From Vibrio genomosp. F10 str. ZF-129 (lineage in GTDB: Bacteria > Pseudomonadota > Gammaproteobacteria > Enterobacterales > Vibrionaceae), in assembly GCF_000287055.2 (NCBI RefSeq), contig NZ_AJYQ02000001.1, forward strand, positions 59,866 through 123,865: 64,000 nt of DNA, given 5' to 3'. The notes under the pieces were generated by a model, which saw only the letters and a program-made list of their open reading frames with translations, ran no database searches and was not told the origin of the DNA. This document shows, in pieces, positions 16,887 through 26,228 of this stretch. Position 1 is the first letter of the stretch, and the number at the start of each line of letters is the position of its first letter. Position numbers and translations under genes: made by a program.

Positions 16887-18023
16887 ATGTCAATTAGCAC
16901 GCCAGAAGAAATTATTGAAGATATTCGCCTTGGTAAAATGGTTATTCTTATGGATGACGAAGACCGAGAAAATGAAGGCGATTTGATCATGGCCGCAGAG
17001 CACATAACGCCAGAAGCGATTAACTTTATGGCGACTCATGGGCGTGGATTAATCTGTTTAACAATGACAAAAGAACGCTGTGAACGATTGGGTTTACCTC
17101 CGATGGTGCAAGATAACAACGCCCAGTTCACGACTAATTTTACGGTATCGATTGAAGCTGCTGAGGGAGTGACTACCGGAATTTCAGCATCTGATAGAGC
17201 TGTTACGGTTCAAGCGGCGGTTGCAAAAGACGCAAAAGCCGCAGATCTTGTTCAACCTGGGCATATCTTCCCGTTGACCGCTCAAGACGGCGGAGTATTG
17301 ACGCGAGCAGGCCACACTGAAGCGGGTTGCGATTTAGGTCGATTAGCCGGTTTAGAGCCAGCTTCTGTTATTGTTGAGATTCTAAATGATGACGGCACTA
17401 TGGCGCGTCGCCCAGATTTAGAAGTCTTTTCTAAAAAGCATGATGTAAAATTAGGCACCATCGCGGATCTGATTGAGTATCGAAACAATACAGAGACAAC
17501 GATAGAGCGCGTTGGTCAATGTAAATTGCCGACAGAATTTGGCGATTTTGAGTTGGTCACGTTCAGAGATACCATCGATAACCAAATCCATCATGCCATG
17601 ATTAAAGAAAAAGTGGTTAAAGGCAGCCTTGCTCAAGAGGAAGCCGATCAAGCACCGTTAGTCCGTGTGCATCTGCACGATACTTTTACCGACTTATTAC
17701 ACTCCGATCGCGGAACCGAGCGCAGTTGGACATTAGAATCAGCCATGAAGCGCATTGGCTCAGAAGGCGGAGTATTGGTGATTTTAGGCAATGAAGAGAC
17801 GCCTGAATCGCTCATCCACAAAGTGAAAGTCTTCGAAGCTCAAGATAAAGGTGAAGCGCCGACGATGGCTAAAAAGCAAGGAACGTCACGCCGCGTCGGT
17901 GTTGGTTCTCAAATTTTAGCGGATCTTGGTGTGACCGATATGCGTTTATTGTCTTCTAGCTCAAAACGTTACCATGCACTTGGTGGTTTTGGTCTAAATG
18001 TGATTGAATACGTGTGTGAATAA
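16887..18023 (+). CDS. ribB: 3,4-dihydroxy-2-butanone 4-phosphate synthase with degenerate GTP cyclohydrolase II-like domain
   Basis: A 378-residue two-domain protein. The N-terminal about 205 residues are a complete DHBP synthase that makes the four-carbon unit of riboflavin; the acidic [10 protein letters not shown] loop is at residues about 23-32 and HTEAGCDL near 147. The C-terminal domain has the GTP cyclohydrolase II fold, but the zinc motif (C-x2-GD-x-x-GS-x-RCDCG) is replaced by [20 protein letters not shown], with no Cys. It therefore should not hydrolyse GTP, and another ribA would be needed outside the window. Such RibBX-type hybrids are known. A strong terminator follows. Confidence 0.92.
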   Translation: MSISTPEEIIEDIRLGKMVILMDDEDRENEGDLIMAAEHITPEAINFMATHGRGLICLTMTKERCERLGLPPMVQDNNAQFTTNFTVSIEAAEGVTTGISASDRAVTVQAAVAKDAKAADLVQPGHIFPLTAQDGGVLTRAGHTEAGCDLGRLAGLEPASVIVEILNDDGTMARRPDLEVFSKKHDVKLGTIADLIEYRNNTETTIERVGQCKLPTEFGDFELVTFRDTIDNQIHHAMIKEKVVKGSLAQEEADQAPLVRVHLHDTFTDLLHSDRGTERSWTLESAMKRIGSEGGVLVILGNEETPESLIHKVKVFEAQDKGEAPTMAKKQGTSRRVGVGSQILADLGVTDMRLLSSSSKRYHALGGFGLNVIEYVCE

Positions 18024-18066
18024 ATAGGGTAGGGCTTGAGTAAGCTTATGCCTTAATTCACGTTAT

Positions 18067-18092
18067 AAAAGGAAGCGCTTGCTTCCTTTTTT
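18067..18092 (+). terminator. Terminator after ribB
   Basis: AAAAGGAAGC / GCTTCCTTTT with loop GCTT and a T-tract. Confidence 0.93.
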
Positions 18093-18161
18093 ATCGATAA
18101 CAGTGATTTTCTATCACTATCAGAAATTTAAATTAGACAAGCCAGCGATTCGCATTAACTT

Positions 18162-18201
18162 CAATATCTATTAGATATTGCTCACAGTTTTATGCTAGAA
18201 T
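18162..18201 (+). promoter_or_regulatory. ribH-nusB promoter with a perfect palindrome at the -35 region
   Basis: An extended -10, TGCTAGAAT (18193-18201), is followed by a GC-rich discriminator; the -35 match is poor. CAATATCTA-T-TAGATATTG (18162-18180) is a perfect 9+1+9 inverted repeat lying over the -35 position. The promoter call is an inference from the boxes; the regulator that might bind the repeat is unknown to me. Confidence 0.5.
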
Positions 18202-18242
18202 CCGGCGATTCTCACTTGATGAACATAGTTAAAGGAAGGCTT

Positions 18243-18713
18243 ATGAAAGTGATCGAGGGTGGCTTCCCAGCGCCAAATGCAAAAATTGCTATCGTTATTG
18301 CTCGTTTCAATAGTTTTATTAACGAAAGCCTGCTTTCTGGTGCAATCGATACTTTAAAACGTCATGGTCAGGTTAGCGACGAGAACATTACTGTTGTCCG
18401 TTGTCCAGGTGCCGTTGAGCTTCCATTAGTTGCTCAGCGTGTAGCTAAGACTGGTCAGTTCGATGCGATTGTATCTTTAGGTACGGTAATTCGTGGCGGT
18501 ACGCCTCATTTCGACTATGTTTGTAGTGAATGTAATAAAGGTTTGGCACAAGTGTCTATGGAATTTAGTCTTCCAGTTGCATTTGGTGTCCTTACTGTTG
18601 ATACCATCGATCAAGCTATTGAACGCGCAGGAACCAAGGCTGGTAACAAAGGTGCAGAAGCTGCACTAAGCGCACTTGAGATGATCAACGTTCTTTCTGA
18701 AATCGATTCCTAA
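18243..18713 (+). CDS. ribH: 6,7-dimethyl-8-ribityllumazine synthase
   Basis: The penultimate riboflavin enzyme, condensing the ribityl-pyrimidine with the four-carbon unit; a capsid-like or pentameric cytosolic assembly in its family. 156 residues, with the signature [16 protein letters not shown] near residue 77 and [13 protein letters not shown] near the end. I chose ATG 18243, preceded by AAAGGAAGG, which gives exactly the E. coli length; the frame is open 51 bases further upstream. Its stop codon overlaps the nusB start. Confidence 0.95.
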   Translation: MKVIEGGFPAPNAKIAIVIARFNSFINESLLSGAIDTLKRHGQVSDENITVVRCPGAVELPLVAQRVAKTGQFDAIVSLGTVIRGGTPHFDYVCSECNKGLAQVSMEFSLPVAFGVLTVDTIDQAIERAGTKAGNKGAEAALSALEMINVLSEIDS

Positions 18714-19183
18714 TGGGGGCCAGTGTGAAACCAGCCGCACGTCGTAATGCACGTCAATTTGCTCTACAAGCAATTTACTCATGGCAAATTAGCAAAGAAA
18801 ATGTTGCCGTAGTTGAAGAACAGTTTATATCTGGTGGAAAGTATGATGAAGAAGAGCATCATGCTGCTGAGCCTGCTCTAATCGCACCAGAAACCGATGT
18901 GGCATACTTCCGCGACCTACTGACTGGTGTTGCACTTAGTCATATGGAATTGGACAGCAAACTTCGTCCATTCGTATCTCGTCCTATGCAGGATTTGGAT
19001 CTTATGGAACTGGCTTTGCTTCGTCTTGCTATGTACGAGATGACTCGTCGTGAAGATGTACCTTACAAAGTGGTAATTAATGAAGCGATTGAACTTGCAA
19101 AAGTATTCGCAGCTGAAGATAGCCACAAGTTCGTGAATGGTGTCCTTGATAAGGCTGCACCACACGTTCGTAAGAAGAAATAA
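18713..19183 (+). CDS. nusB: Transcription antitermination factor NusB
   Basis: A 156-residue all-helical RNA-binding protein that, with NusE (S10), helps antitermination of rRNA operons. The N-terminal [19 protein letters not shown] and C-terminal [20 protein letters not shown] are diagnostic. Relative to E. coli NusB there is an acidic/His insertion of about 16 residues ([19 protein letters not shown]) between helices 2 and 3. ATG 18713 overlaps the ribH stop (TAATG), suggesting coupled translation; GTG 18725 aligns with the E. coli start and is an alternative. Confidence 0.96.
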   Translation: MGASVKPAARRNARQFALQAIYSWQISKENVAVVEEQFISGGKYDEEEHHAAEPALIAPETDVAYFRDLLTGVALSHMELDSKLRPFVSRPMQDLDLMELALLRLAMYEMTRREDVPYKVVINEAIELAKVFAAEDSHKFVNGVLDKAAPHVRKKK

Positions 19184-19200
19184 AAAATAATAATCAAAAT

Positions 19201-19227
19201 AGGTCAGCTTATGCTGGCCTTTTTTAT
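19201..19227 (+). terminator. Terminator after nusB
   Basis: AGGTCAGC / GCTGGCCT (one wobble pair) with loop TTAT and a T6 run. Confidence 0.88.
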
Positions 19228-19309
19228 GACTAATACTGGGCGATTAAAGGGATTATTTACCTTAAGTTGCGTCCTTCTCTTGTTTGTCTTAAGGGTATGA
19301 GCATTCATT

Positions 19310-20284
19310 ATGTCTGGTGAGTTTAATCTAATTGATAAGTATTTTGTTGGTCGTCAATCGCAGCGTAAAGATGTCTTACTTGCCGCGGGTGATGACTGCG
19401 CACTAGTGAAAAGCCCCAGTAATGTCGCCATCGCGATTAGCACTGATACGCTTGTCGCGGGGACTCACTTTTTAGCGGATGCTAACCCTAGCTGGGTAGC
19501 TCATAAAGCGCTGGCCTCAAATATCAGTGATTTATCTGCAATGGGAGCGACGCCAGCATGGGTCTCTTTCGCATTAACGATGCCAGAACCTAATGAAGAA
19601 TGGCTGGCTCCGTTTTGTGATTCGTTTTTTCGTTTAGCAGACTACTTCAGCCTGCAATTGATCGGTGGTGACACAACCAAAGGCCCACTTAGTCTCACTT
19701 TAACTGTGCAGGGTTTTGTACCAGAAGAAAAAGCGCTACGCCGCAGTGGAGCAAAAGTAGGGGACTGGATATATGTCACTGGTGATCTGGGCGACAGCAA
19801 AGCAGGATTGGATGTCATCTTAGACAACGTGAATGCGCATAAACAGTACGCAAAGGTTTTGGAAGAGCGCCACTATCTCTCTTCACCTAGGGTGCTCGTA
19901 GGGCAAGCTCTGCTTAATTTGGCTTCTTCTGCGATTGATATTTCCGATGGGCTTATTTCCGATCTCGGTCATATTATGACTCGTTCAGGGGTCGGTGCGT
20001 CCATTGATGTCGATGCGCTGCCACTATCTAAAGAGTTGATGGGTTTTACCCAAGAGCAATCCATTGCACAGCAATATGCATTAACCAGTGGGGAAGAGTA
20101 TGAGTTGTGCTTTACTGTGCCAGAATACAATAAAGGGTCCATCGAAAGCGCCCTCAGTCATACGGGCACAAAAATCACTTGTATCGGTCAAATTCGTCCT
20201 ATTGGCACGTTTGAGTTAAAAAAGGGTGATAAAGTACTGGACTGGCAACTGAATGGATACGATCATTTTAAGGGAAAACAATGA
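19310..20284 (+). CDS. thiL: Thiamine-monophosphate kinase
   Basis: A 324-residue cytosolic PurM-like kinase that phosphorylates thiamine monophosphate to the active cofactor. The Asp-rich magnesium and ATP sites are visible: GDDCAL (residues about 25-30), STDTLVAGTHF (about 45-55), GGDTTKG near 119 and IDISDGLISDLGHI near 212. Its stop overlaps the pgpA start (ATGA). The nusB-thiL-pgpA order is the E. coli one, but the terminator before thiL suggests its own promoter here. Confidence 0.96.
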   Translation: MSGEFNLIDKYFVGRQSQRKDVLLAAGDDCALVKSPSNVAIAISTDTLVAGTHFLADANPSWVAHKALASNISDLSAMGATPAWVSFALTMPEPNEEWLAPFCDSFFRLADYFSLQLIGGDTTKGPLSLTLTVQGFVPEEKALRRSGAKVGDWIYVTGDLGDSKAGLDVILDNVNAHKQYAKVLEERHYLSSPRVLVGQALLNLASSAIDISDGLISDLGHIMTRSGVGASIDVDALPLSKELMGFTQEQSIAQQYALTSGEEYELCFTVPEYNKGSIESALSHTGTKITCIGQIRPIGTFELKKGDKVLDWQLNGYDHFKGKQ

Positions 20285-20781
20285 CAAACCCTCTTTCTAG
20301 AATTTCTTTGCAAAACCCTTGGCACCTTTTAGCGACGGGATTTGGGAGTGGACTTTCTCCCATTATTCCAGGAACAATGGGGACGTTAGCGTCGATTCCA
20401 TTTTATCTGTTATTGGTTCAGCTTCCCCTGTGGTTATTTATTGTCGTTATTCTTGCGTCAGCGATTATTGGTGTGAAAATCTGTCAAATCACGTCTGATG
20501 ATATGAAAGTCCACGATCATGGCTCTATCGTTTGGGATGAATTTGTCGGATTCTGGATAACGATGCTGATTGTACCCATGTTAGGTATCTCCATTTTTGA
20601 TTGGAAATGGATAGCGGCTGGTTTTGTACTCTTCCGTTTCTTCGATATGGTCAAACCCTGGCCTATTGGTTGGCTTGATAAAAGGGTACATGGCGGTTTA
20701 GGGATTATGATTGATGACGTCGTTGCGGGCATTATGGCAGCCATATCGCTCTACTTTGTTGGTGGGTATGCTGGCTGGTAG
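20281..20781 (+). CDS. pgpA: Phosphatidylglycerophosphatase A
   Basis: A 166-residue inner-membrane phosphatase that converts phosphatidylglycerophosphate to phosphatidylglycerol. Hallmarks are GFGSGLSPIIPGTMGTL at residues about 20-36, VWDEFVGFWI (about 84-93) with conserved acids, and a C-terminal GIMIDDVVAGIMA. About four membrane segments. It overlaps thiL by four bases. Confidence 0.95.
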   Translation: MTNPLSRISLQNPWHLLATGFGSGLSPIIPGTMGTLASIPFYLLLVQLPLWLFIVVILASAIIGVKICQITSDDMKVHDHGSIVWDEFVGFWITMLIVPMLGISIFDWKWIAAGFVLFRFFDMVKPWPIGWLDKRVHGGLGIMIDDVVAGIMAAISLYFVGGYAGW

Positions 20782-20811
20782 TGCATACAGAGCATTATTT
20801 TTCTCTCAAAT

Positions 20812-20842
20812 AAAAAGAGGTTCCAACAAGGAGCCTCTTTTT
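20812..20842. terminator. Bidirectional terminator between pgpA and yaeH
   Basis: AAAAAGAGGTTCC / GGAGCCTCTTTTT (13 pairs, one wobble) around AACAA with A- and T-tracts on both sides. Confidence 0.92.
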
Positions 20843-20871
20843 ATTGGCATACTGTCGATAATTGATCGTAA

Positions 20872-21255
20872 CTATTTGAGTTTCTCTAAGTCAGATTCAA
20901 TTTCTGTGATTTTACTAGAAACAACCTTTTCAAGGTGGCGTAAGTCTTTTAATATTTTAGCTTTTACATCCATTTCCGCCAGCTTTTCAGGTTTAGTGAC
21001 TTTATTTAACTCGTCGATAACCAATGTCAGGTTGCGATTTATTTCAGTCACTTCTTTGTATTGGTGACTTCCGCTATCAACCAGTACATTCTTTATTTGA
21101 CGTGGATATTTAAATTTGACGCTTTTGGCGAATAACTCGCCCTTCTGCTTATGATAATAGATCTTTAACACATCCTTGTGCGCTTCTTGTCGTAACGAAT
21201 AACGCTCAATTTGCTTAGGGTTTTGAACCCCTAAGCCTGTGAGGTTTGGAAACAT
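20872..21255 (-). CDS. yaeH: UPF0325 family protein YaeH
   Basis: A 127-residue cytosolic protein closely matching E. coli YaeH (128), function unknown. The conserved core is [17 protein letters not shown] (residues about 17-33) followed by [17 protein letters not shown], and a C-terminal helical, charged tail ([20 protein letters not shown]). In E. coli yaeH and glnD flank dapD; here dapD is absent and glnD is 117 bp downstream of nothing but a gap, with the yaeH start facing away from the glnD end. It reads as a single-gene unit. Confidence 0.88.
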   Translation of the reverse strand: MFPNLTGLGVQNPKQIERYSLRQEAHKDVLKIYYHKQKGELFAKSVKFKYPRQIKNVLVDSGSHQYKEVTEINRNLTLVIDELNKVTKPEKLAEMDVKAKILKDLRHLEKVVSSKITEIESDLEKLK

Positions 21256-21372
21256 AGGCTACCTCTAACTCGTGATGTTAAATGAATAAAACTCTCATTA
21301 ATGTAGCAGCCTATATTCGTGGTAGATAGCTGACAATCAAAACAACTGCGCAACTTGTGGGCAAGATCGCGA

Positions 21373-23997
21373 TTAATTGGGTGCTAGCTCTGCGATATTC
21401 TCGATGAGCTTATTGCGCAGTTGAATTTGTGCTTCTTCATCTAATCTGGCGCCACTGCCATTGGTTAAAATAAACAAATCTTCTGCACGCTCTCCAATGG
21501 TTGTGATTTTTGCAGCGTGTAAACTGATGCCAAGATCAGAGAAGGTCGCGCCCACTGTGGCGAGTAATCCCGGTGTATCCAGTGCGACAAATTCCATCAA
21601 CGTGCGTTTATTGCTCTTGGTCGGTAGGAAGTCAACTTTAGTCTTCACCGTGAAGTGTTGAAGATTTCTTGGGATACGGCGAGTTTTTATTTTAGTGGGT
21701 CTGCCATCTTCGATAACATGAATCAGATGTTTAATGACCGCTTTGTGGCGAGTTTCGTCAATAGACTCGCCGTTCTGATCGAGCACCATAAAGGTATCGA
21801 GCACGAAGCCATCTTTGCTGGTCATAACTTGAGCATCGTGAACATTGAGGTTACGCCTATCCAGCTCCGCAACCACGGTAGCGAATAATGCGTTCTGATC
21901 TTTACAGTAGACGAACACTTCAGTGCCGCCTCGCGTCGCTTTTTTACTGATCAAAATGACGGGTTTATTGCGATCCTCTTGGTTCAGTAAATGAGTGCAG
22001 TGCCACGCAATTTGGGTGTGGGTGTGGCGTAGGAAATAATCGGCTTTGAATCGTTGCCAGAGAACCTCTATTTCTCGCGCAGAGAAGCCTTCTTTACGCA
22101 GCAGTGCAGAAGCAAGTTGTTGGTTGTGGCGAATTCTATCACGCACATCGACAGGGTTTTCTAGGCCTCGTCTCAGTGCTCGTTGAGTGGAATAGAAGAG
22201 TTCGGCCAATAAGGTTCGTTTCCAGCTGTTCCACAGTTCTGGGTTGGTCGCGCAGATATCCGCAACGGTCAAACACACTAAATATTCAAGATGCTCTTCA
22301 TCTCGAACTTTCTTTGCAAATTCTGTGATGACTTCAGGATCATAAATATCACGACGTTGAGCGGTGACAGACATCAACAGGTGGTTTTGAACTAGCCAAG
22401 AAACCAGTTTTGCTTCTGGTTTTGATAATCCATGCTCGATACAAAATTCGTAAGATTCAGCCGCGCCTATTTCTGAATGATCACCATTTCGACCTTTTCC
22501 AATGTCGTGGAAAATGGCGGCGAGCAACAACAACTCTTTTTTATGTATGCGTGGAAACACTTCACAGCAAATCGGATGCTTATCGTGGTTTGCTGGGTCA
22601 TTAAAACGGTTAATGTGTTTTAGGAGGCGAATACTGTGCTCGTCCACAGTATAAACATGGAAGAGGTCGAATTGCATTTGGCCAACGATTTGGCTCCATT
22701 GGGGTAGGTAACTTGCCAGTACCCCAAGCTTATGCATCAGGCTAAATGCTTTGTGAAGGCTGTTAGGGTGACGAACCAGCGCTATAAACTTCTCTCTAGC
22801 GGCCGGAATCACATGCAGAAACTTATTCAAGCGTCGTCTTGCTGTGCGCAGTTGTCTCATCGTTGAAGGAGCTACACCTTCGATAGACGAATCGTTAGCG
22901 ATATGAATAAACATATCAAGGATCGTTTCGGGCCTAGCTTGAAAAAGAGCAGGTTTACGTGCTTCAATCAACTTACCTTTACGCTGAAAATCACTGCTCA
23001 GCACAACGGCGTCATATTCTACCCCATTTTCAAGTATCGCCTGATCAAACAACTTGAGCAGCATTTTGTTCAATTCAGCAACGCGACGCAGAGTCCGATA
23101 GAACTCTTTCATCATCATCTCGACACCTCGATTACCTTCACCACTAAAGCCAAGACTTTCTGCTACTTGTGCTTGATGCCCAAAGGTGAGTCGGTTGTCG
23201 TAACGTTTTAGCTCAATGTGCAGGGCAAAGCGAACTCGCCAAAGGAAGTCCTGACACTCAACCAGTTCTCTATACTCAGCATCGGTTAAAAATCCGTATT
23301 TACTCATTTCCAATAGAGAGGTTGCACCGAAATGTCGCCTCGCAACCCAACTCAAAGTATGGATGTCTCGCAAGCCCCCTGGAGTCGATTTGATGTCCGG
23401 CTCGAGGTTATAAGTGGTATCGTGATAGCGAGCATGGCGTTGCTTTTGTTCCTGAATTTTTGCTTTGTAAAAGTCGTCACTAGGCCAAAAAGAGGGGGAG
23501 TTGATTTGCGTACTTAATTGGCTGAAAGTATCTTCACAACCGCACAGCAATCGTGCTTCTTGTAAATTAGTCGCGACGGTTAAATCTGCCTTACCAATAG
23601 TAAGGCATTCATCGACGGTACGAACCGCATGGCCCACTTCTAGTTTTAGATCCCACAACAGCGTAATGAAGGTACTGACTTTTTCGCCAAGGGAGTGGGG
23701 AAGTGCTTTTCTTGAAACAATTAAAATATCAATATCAGAAAGAGGGTGCAGCTCTCCTCTGCCATACCCCCCTACCGCCACCAAGCTAATATTCGGCAGT
23801 TTATTGAACCCATGCTCCACCCAGATTCGATTGAGCAGCCGATCCATATAGTCTGATCGACCTAATACCAAGTCAGATATTGGGTGGTGAGCGAGAAATT
23901 CATTCTTTTGAAAGTCAGAAAAGAGATCAAGTTGCTCCTTGAGAGAAGCTATTGAGAGTTGATCAGTTGAGAAGGTTTGTGGCGATTGATACGGCAT
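21373..23997 (-). CDS. glnD: Bifunctional uridylyltransferase/uridylyl-removing enzyme GlnD
   Basis: An 874-residue nitrogen sensor that adds UMP to PII when glutamine is low and removes it when glutamine is high. The nucleotidyltransferase motif is GGYGRGELHPLSDIDILI near residue 80; the HD domain that removes UMP shows AIFHDIGKGRNGDHSEIGA near residue 500; two ACT domains that bind glutamine fill the last about 180 residues. ATG 23997 gives the usual length; a TTG 18 bases upstream is also in frame. Its target GlnB is encoded at 46.8 kb in this window. Confidence 0.96.
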   Translation of the reverse strand: MPYQSPQTFSTDQLSIASLKEQLDLFSDFQKNEFLAHHPISDLVLGRSDYMDRLLNRIWVEHGFNKLPNISLVAVGGYGRGELHPLSDIDILIVSRKALPHSLGEKVSTFITLLWDLKLEVGHAVRTVDECLTIGKADLTVATNLQEARLLCGCEDTFSQLSTQINSPSFWPSDDFYKAKIQEQKQRHARYHDTTYNLEPDIKSTPGGLRDIHTLSWVARRHFGATSLLEMSKYGFLTDAEYRELVECQDFLWRVRFALHIELKRYDNRLTFGHQAQVAESLGFSGEGNRGVEMMMKEFYRTLRRVAELNKMLLKLFDQAILENGVEYDAVVLSSDFQRKGKLIEARKPALFQARPETILDMFIHIANDSSIEGVAPSTMRQLRTARRRLNKFLHVIPAAREKFIALVRHPNSLHKAFSLMHKLGVLASYLPQWSQIVGQMQFDLFHVYTVDEHSIRLLKHINRFNDPANHDKHPICCEVFPRIHKKELLLLAAIFHDIGKGRNGDHSEIGAAESYEFCIEHGLSKPEAKLVSWLVQNHLLMSVTAQRRDIYDPEVITEFAKKVRDEEHLEYLVCLTVADICATNPELWNSWKRTLLAELFYSTQRALRRGLENPVDVRDRIRHNQQLASALLRKEGFSAREIEVLWQRFKADYFLRHTHTQIAWHCTHLLNQEDRNKPVILISKKATRGGTEVFVYCKDQNALFATVVAELDRRNLNVHDAQVMTSKDGFVLDTFMVLDQNGESIDETRHKAVIKHLIHVIEDGRPTKIKTRRIPRNLQHFTVKTKVDFLPTKSNKRTLMEFVALDTPGLLATVGATFSDLGISLHAAKITTIGERAEDLFILTNGSGARLDEEAQIQLRNKLIENIAELAPN

Positions 23998-24060
23998 ATT
24001 CAGCGATCCATGCAATGTGAATATCGATATTAAGACAGTTAACTTACCAGATTGAAGGGG

Positions 24061-24092
24061 ATAAAAAAATATCCCTGCTAGGCAGGGATATT
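24061..24092 (-). terminator. Terminator after map (minus strand)
   Basis: AATATCCCTGC / GCAGGGATATT with loop CTA; on the minus strand it runs into T7. It separates map from glnD. Confidence 0.9.
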
Positions 24093-24096
24093 AACG

Positions 24097-24972
24097 TCAG
24101 TTTTTCATCAATCTTGGTATGGTCTCTTCGCTGCGAAGAGTGAGTACCTCACAACCATTGGCTGTGACCAGAATGGTGTGCTCCCATTGGGCTGAGTTTT
24201 TACCATCCCCGGTATAAACGGTCCAATCATCTTCGGCATCGACACTACAGCCAAATTTGCCCGCATTGATCATAGGTTCAATAGTAAAACAGTGGCCTTC
24301 TTTTAAGACTCGACGATCGGAGTTTTTGTAGTGAACAATTTGTGGTTCTTCATGAAATTCGTCCCCGATGCCATGACCACAAAAGTCTTTAACGATTGAA
24401 AACTTATTACGAGGGTTCTTCTTGTTGTTTTCTTTGATGTACTTTTCAATTGCCGTACCGATGTCACCGACAGTTGCACCCGGCTTCACCTTGCGCATTC
24501 CGACATATAGGGCTTCCTGAGCGACCATACATAAGCGTTTGTCAGCAGGAGAAACGTCACCCACCAAGAACATCTTGGAAGTATCACCATGATAGCCTTG
24601 AGGTCGAGTGCTTAAGTCCGCGCCTTCCTCATCAGGAATGATAACTGTGATATCGACATTAAGTATGTCACCATTTTTCAATACAGCGGGTTTCAGTTGA
24701 CCGTTACTGCCTTTTTCATCTTGAGAGGCAGGGATACCATGACAAACAATATGGTTGATCGAGGTACAAATTGATTTAGGGAAACCATGGTAGTCAAGAG
24801 GAGCAGAGTAAGCACCTTTCTCCGTTGCGTAATCATGGCAGAGAGTATTGAGCTCATCGGTTGTTACCCCTTCTTTTATATGGGGTTCAATCATTTCTAG
24901 AATTTCGGATGCCAGTTTGCCAGCGATACGCATTCTTTCGATTTCTTTCTGGGTTTTGATTTTTATAGACAT
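24097..24972 (-). CDS. map: Methionine aminopeptidase, type I
   Basis: A 291-residue cytosolic metalloprotease that removes the initiator methionine. All five metal ligands are identifiable: Asp in ILNVDITVI, Asp in YHGDTSKMF, His in CGHGIGDEFHEEPQ, Glu in FTIEPMINAG and Glu in QWEHTILV. It is about 27 residues longer than E. coli Map (264), mainly from insertions around QDEKGSNGQLKPAV and PDEEGADLSTRPQG that flank the first metal-ligand strand. It diverges from rpsB, as in E. coli. Confidence 0.95.
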   Translation of the reverse strand: MSIKIKTQKEIERMRIAGKLASEILEMIEPHIKEGVTTDELNTLCHDYATEKGAYSAPLDYHGFPKSICTSINHIVCHGIPASQDEKGSNGQLKPAVLKNGDILNVDITVIIPDEEGADLSTRPQGYHGDTSKMFLVGDVSPADKRLCMVAQEALYVGMRKVKPGATVGDIGTAIEKYIKENNKKNPRNKFSIVKDFCGHGIGDEFHEEPQIVHYKNSDRRVLKEGHCFTIEPMINAGKFGCSVDAEDDWTVYTGDGKNSAQWEHTILVTANGCEVLTLRSEETIPRLMKN

Positions 24973-25158
24973 TAGCGCTAATTCTCAGCCAGTTTAAGGT
25001 GCTCTCGACAATAATGATTCGTATTCTATCAGGAAGTACTGAAAAAGTGTATGCGTCTCAGTGGGCGGTTTTCATTGATAATCGGATCACATCGATAAAT
25101 AGACTCAGCGGGAAGTCAATCGGTTAGGTTTTTTTACTAGCCATATAGTGTGAAAATA

Positions 25159-25175
25159 TGGTATAAAGCGCGCCG
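25159..25175 (+). promoter_or_regulatory. rpsB-tsf promoter (extended -10, GC discriminator)
   Basis: TGGTATAAA (25159-25167) is an extended -10; GCGCGCC follows immediately, the GC-rich discriminator typical of growth-rate- and ppGpp-controlled ribosomal promoters. No convincing -35 was seen. Confidence 0.6.
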
Positions 25176-25367
25176 GAATATCGGTCAATTATCTCTATCA
25201 CTGGCGATAGTGACTGCTGTATTCCACTCACTTTAATTTAATTCACACACATTCCGACACATGTTCCGGGGTGCCTCAACTGTCAAACTATTTGTGCTTA
25301 AACAAATAGATGTTAGGGGTCGGAGTCATGGGGAGTGTGGAGGCCTAACCCCATAGAGGATTTTAAA
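25174..25367 (+). promoter_or_regulatory. rpsB 5' leader, probable S2 autoregulatory RNA
   Basis: About 195 nt of leader precede rpsB. It contains a clear hairpin CTATTTGT/ACAAATAG (about 25287-25308) and G-rich/C-rich segments near the start (GGGGTCGGAG and CCTAACCCC) able to form long-range pairs. Gammaproteobacterial rpsB leaders are known to bind S2 and repress rpsB-tsf; position and length fit. The fold was not computed. Confidence 0.6.
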
Positions 25368-26099
25368 ATGGCAACTGTATCAATGCGCGATATGCTTAAA
25401 GCTGGTGTTCACTTCGGTCACCAAACTCGTTACTGGAACCCAAAAATGAAGCCATTCATCTTTGGTGCTCGTAACAAAGTTCATATCATCAACCTAGAAA
25501 AAACCGTACCAATGTTCAACGAAGCTCTAGCTGAACTGGCTAAAGTTGGCGAGAAAAAAGGTAAAGTTCTTTTTGTTGGTACTAAGCGCGCTGCATCTGA
25601 AGCTGTAAAAGAAGCTGCTGTAGCTAGCAACCAGTTTTACGTTAACCACCGTTGGTTAGGTGGTATGCTAACAAACTACAAAACTGTTCGTCAGTCTATC
25701 AAACGTCTTAAAGAGCTAGAAGTTCAAATTCAAGACGGTACTTTTGATAAACTTACTAAGAAAGAAGCTCTAATGCGTACTCGTGAAATGGAGAAGCTAG
25801 AGAAATCACTTGGTGGTATCAAAGATATGGGCGGCCTACCAGACGCTCTATTCGTAATCGATGCTGATCACGAGCACATTGCAGTTAAAGAAGCTAACAA
25901 CCTAGGTATCCCAGTTTACGCTATCGTTGATACTAACTCTAACCCAGACGGCGTTGACTACATCATTCCTGGTAATGATGATGCAATCCGTGCAATACAA
26001 CTTTACCTAAACGCTGTTGCACAAACAGTTGTTGAAGGTCGTAACAAAGATGTAGCTGCTCTTGCTGGCGAAAAAGACGGTTTCGTAGAAGCTGAATAA
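25368..26099 (+). CDS. rpsB: Small ribosomal subunit protein S2
   Basis: A 243-residue ribosomal protein of the 30S subunit. It begins [20 protein letters not shown] and contains [17 protein letters not shown] and the conserved [22 protein letters not shown] 25368 follows AGAGGA; a longer in-frame reading from 25335 is rejected because it runs into the leader. Codon use is strongly biased to favoured codons, as expected for high expression. Confidence 0.98.
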   Translation: MATVSMRDMLKAGVHFGHQTRYWNPKMKPFIFGARNKVHIINLEKTVPMFNEALAELAKVGEKKGKVLFVGTKRAASEAVKEAAVASNQFYVNHRWLGGMLTNYKTVRQSIKRLKELEVQIQDGTFDKLTKKEALMRTREMEKLEKSLGGIKDMGGLPDALFVIDADHEHIAVKEANNLGIPVYAIVDTNSNPDGVDYIIPGNDDAIRAIQLYLNAVAQTVVEGRNKDVAALAGEKDGFVEAE

Positions 26100-26170
26100 T
26101 AGCGGCTCTGAGCCATGCTAAATGGGTACATCTTATAAAGCATGTATCGATTAAGTATTAGTTAGCATCG

Positions 26171-26196
26171 GGGGCCCAATATAGGCCCCTGATTTT
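26171..26196 (+). terminator. Partial terminator/attenuator between rpsB and tsf
   Basis: GGGGCC / GGCCCC around CAATATA, then TGATTTTTA. The imperfect T-run suggests read-through, which would set the tsf:rpsB ratio. Confidence 0.65.
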
Positions 26197-26228
26197 TACC
26201 TTATTTCGAATTAACTGAGGAATAGAGA

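Noticed and set aside
18162..18180. Palindrome at ribH read as an NrdR box
   Set aside because: NrdR boxes are 16-bp, usually paired at fixed spacing and of the form acaCwAtATaTwGtgt; this 19-bp sequence differs and is single.
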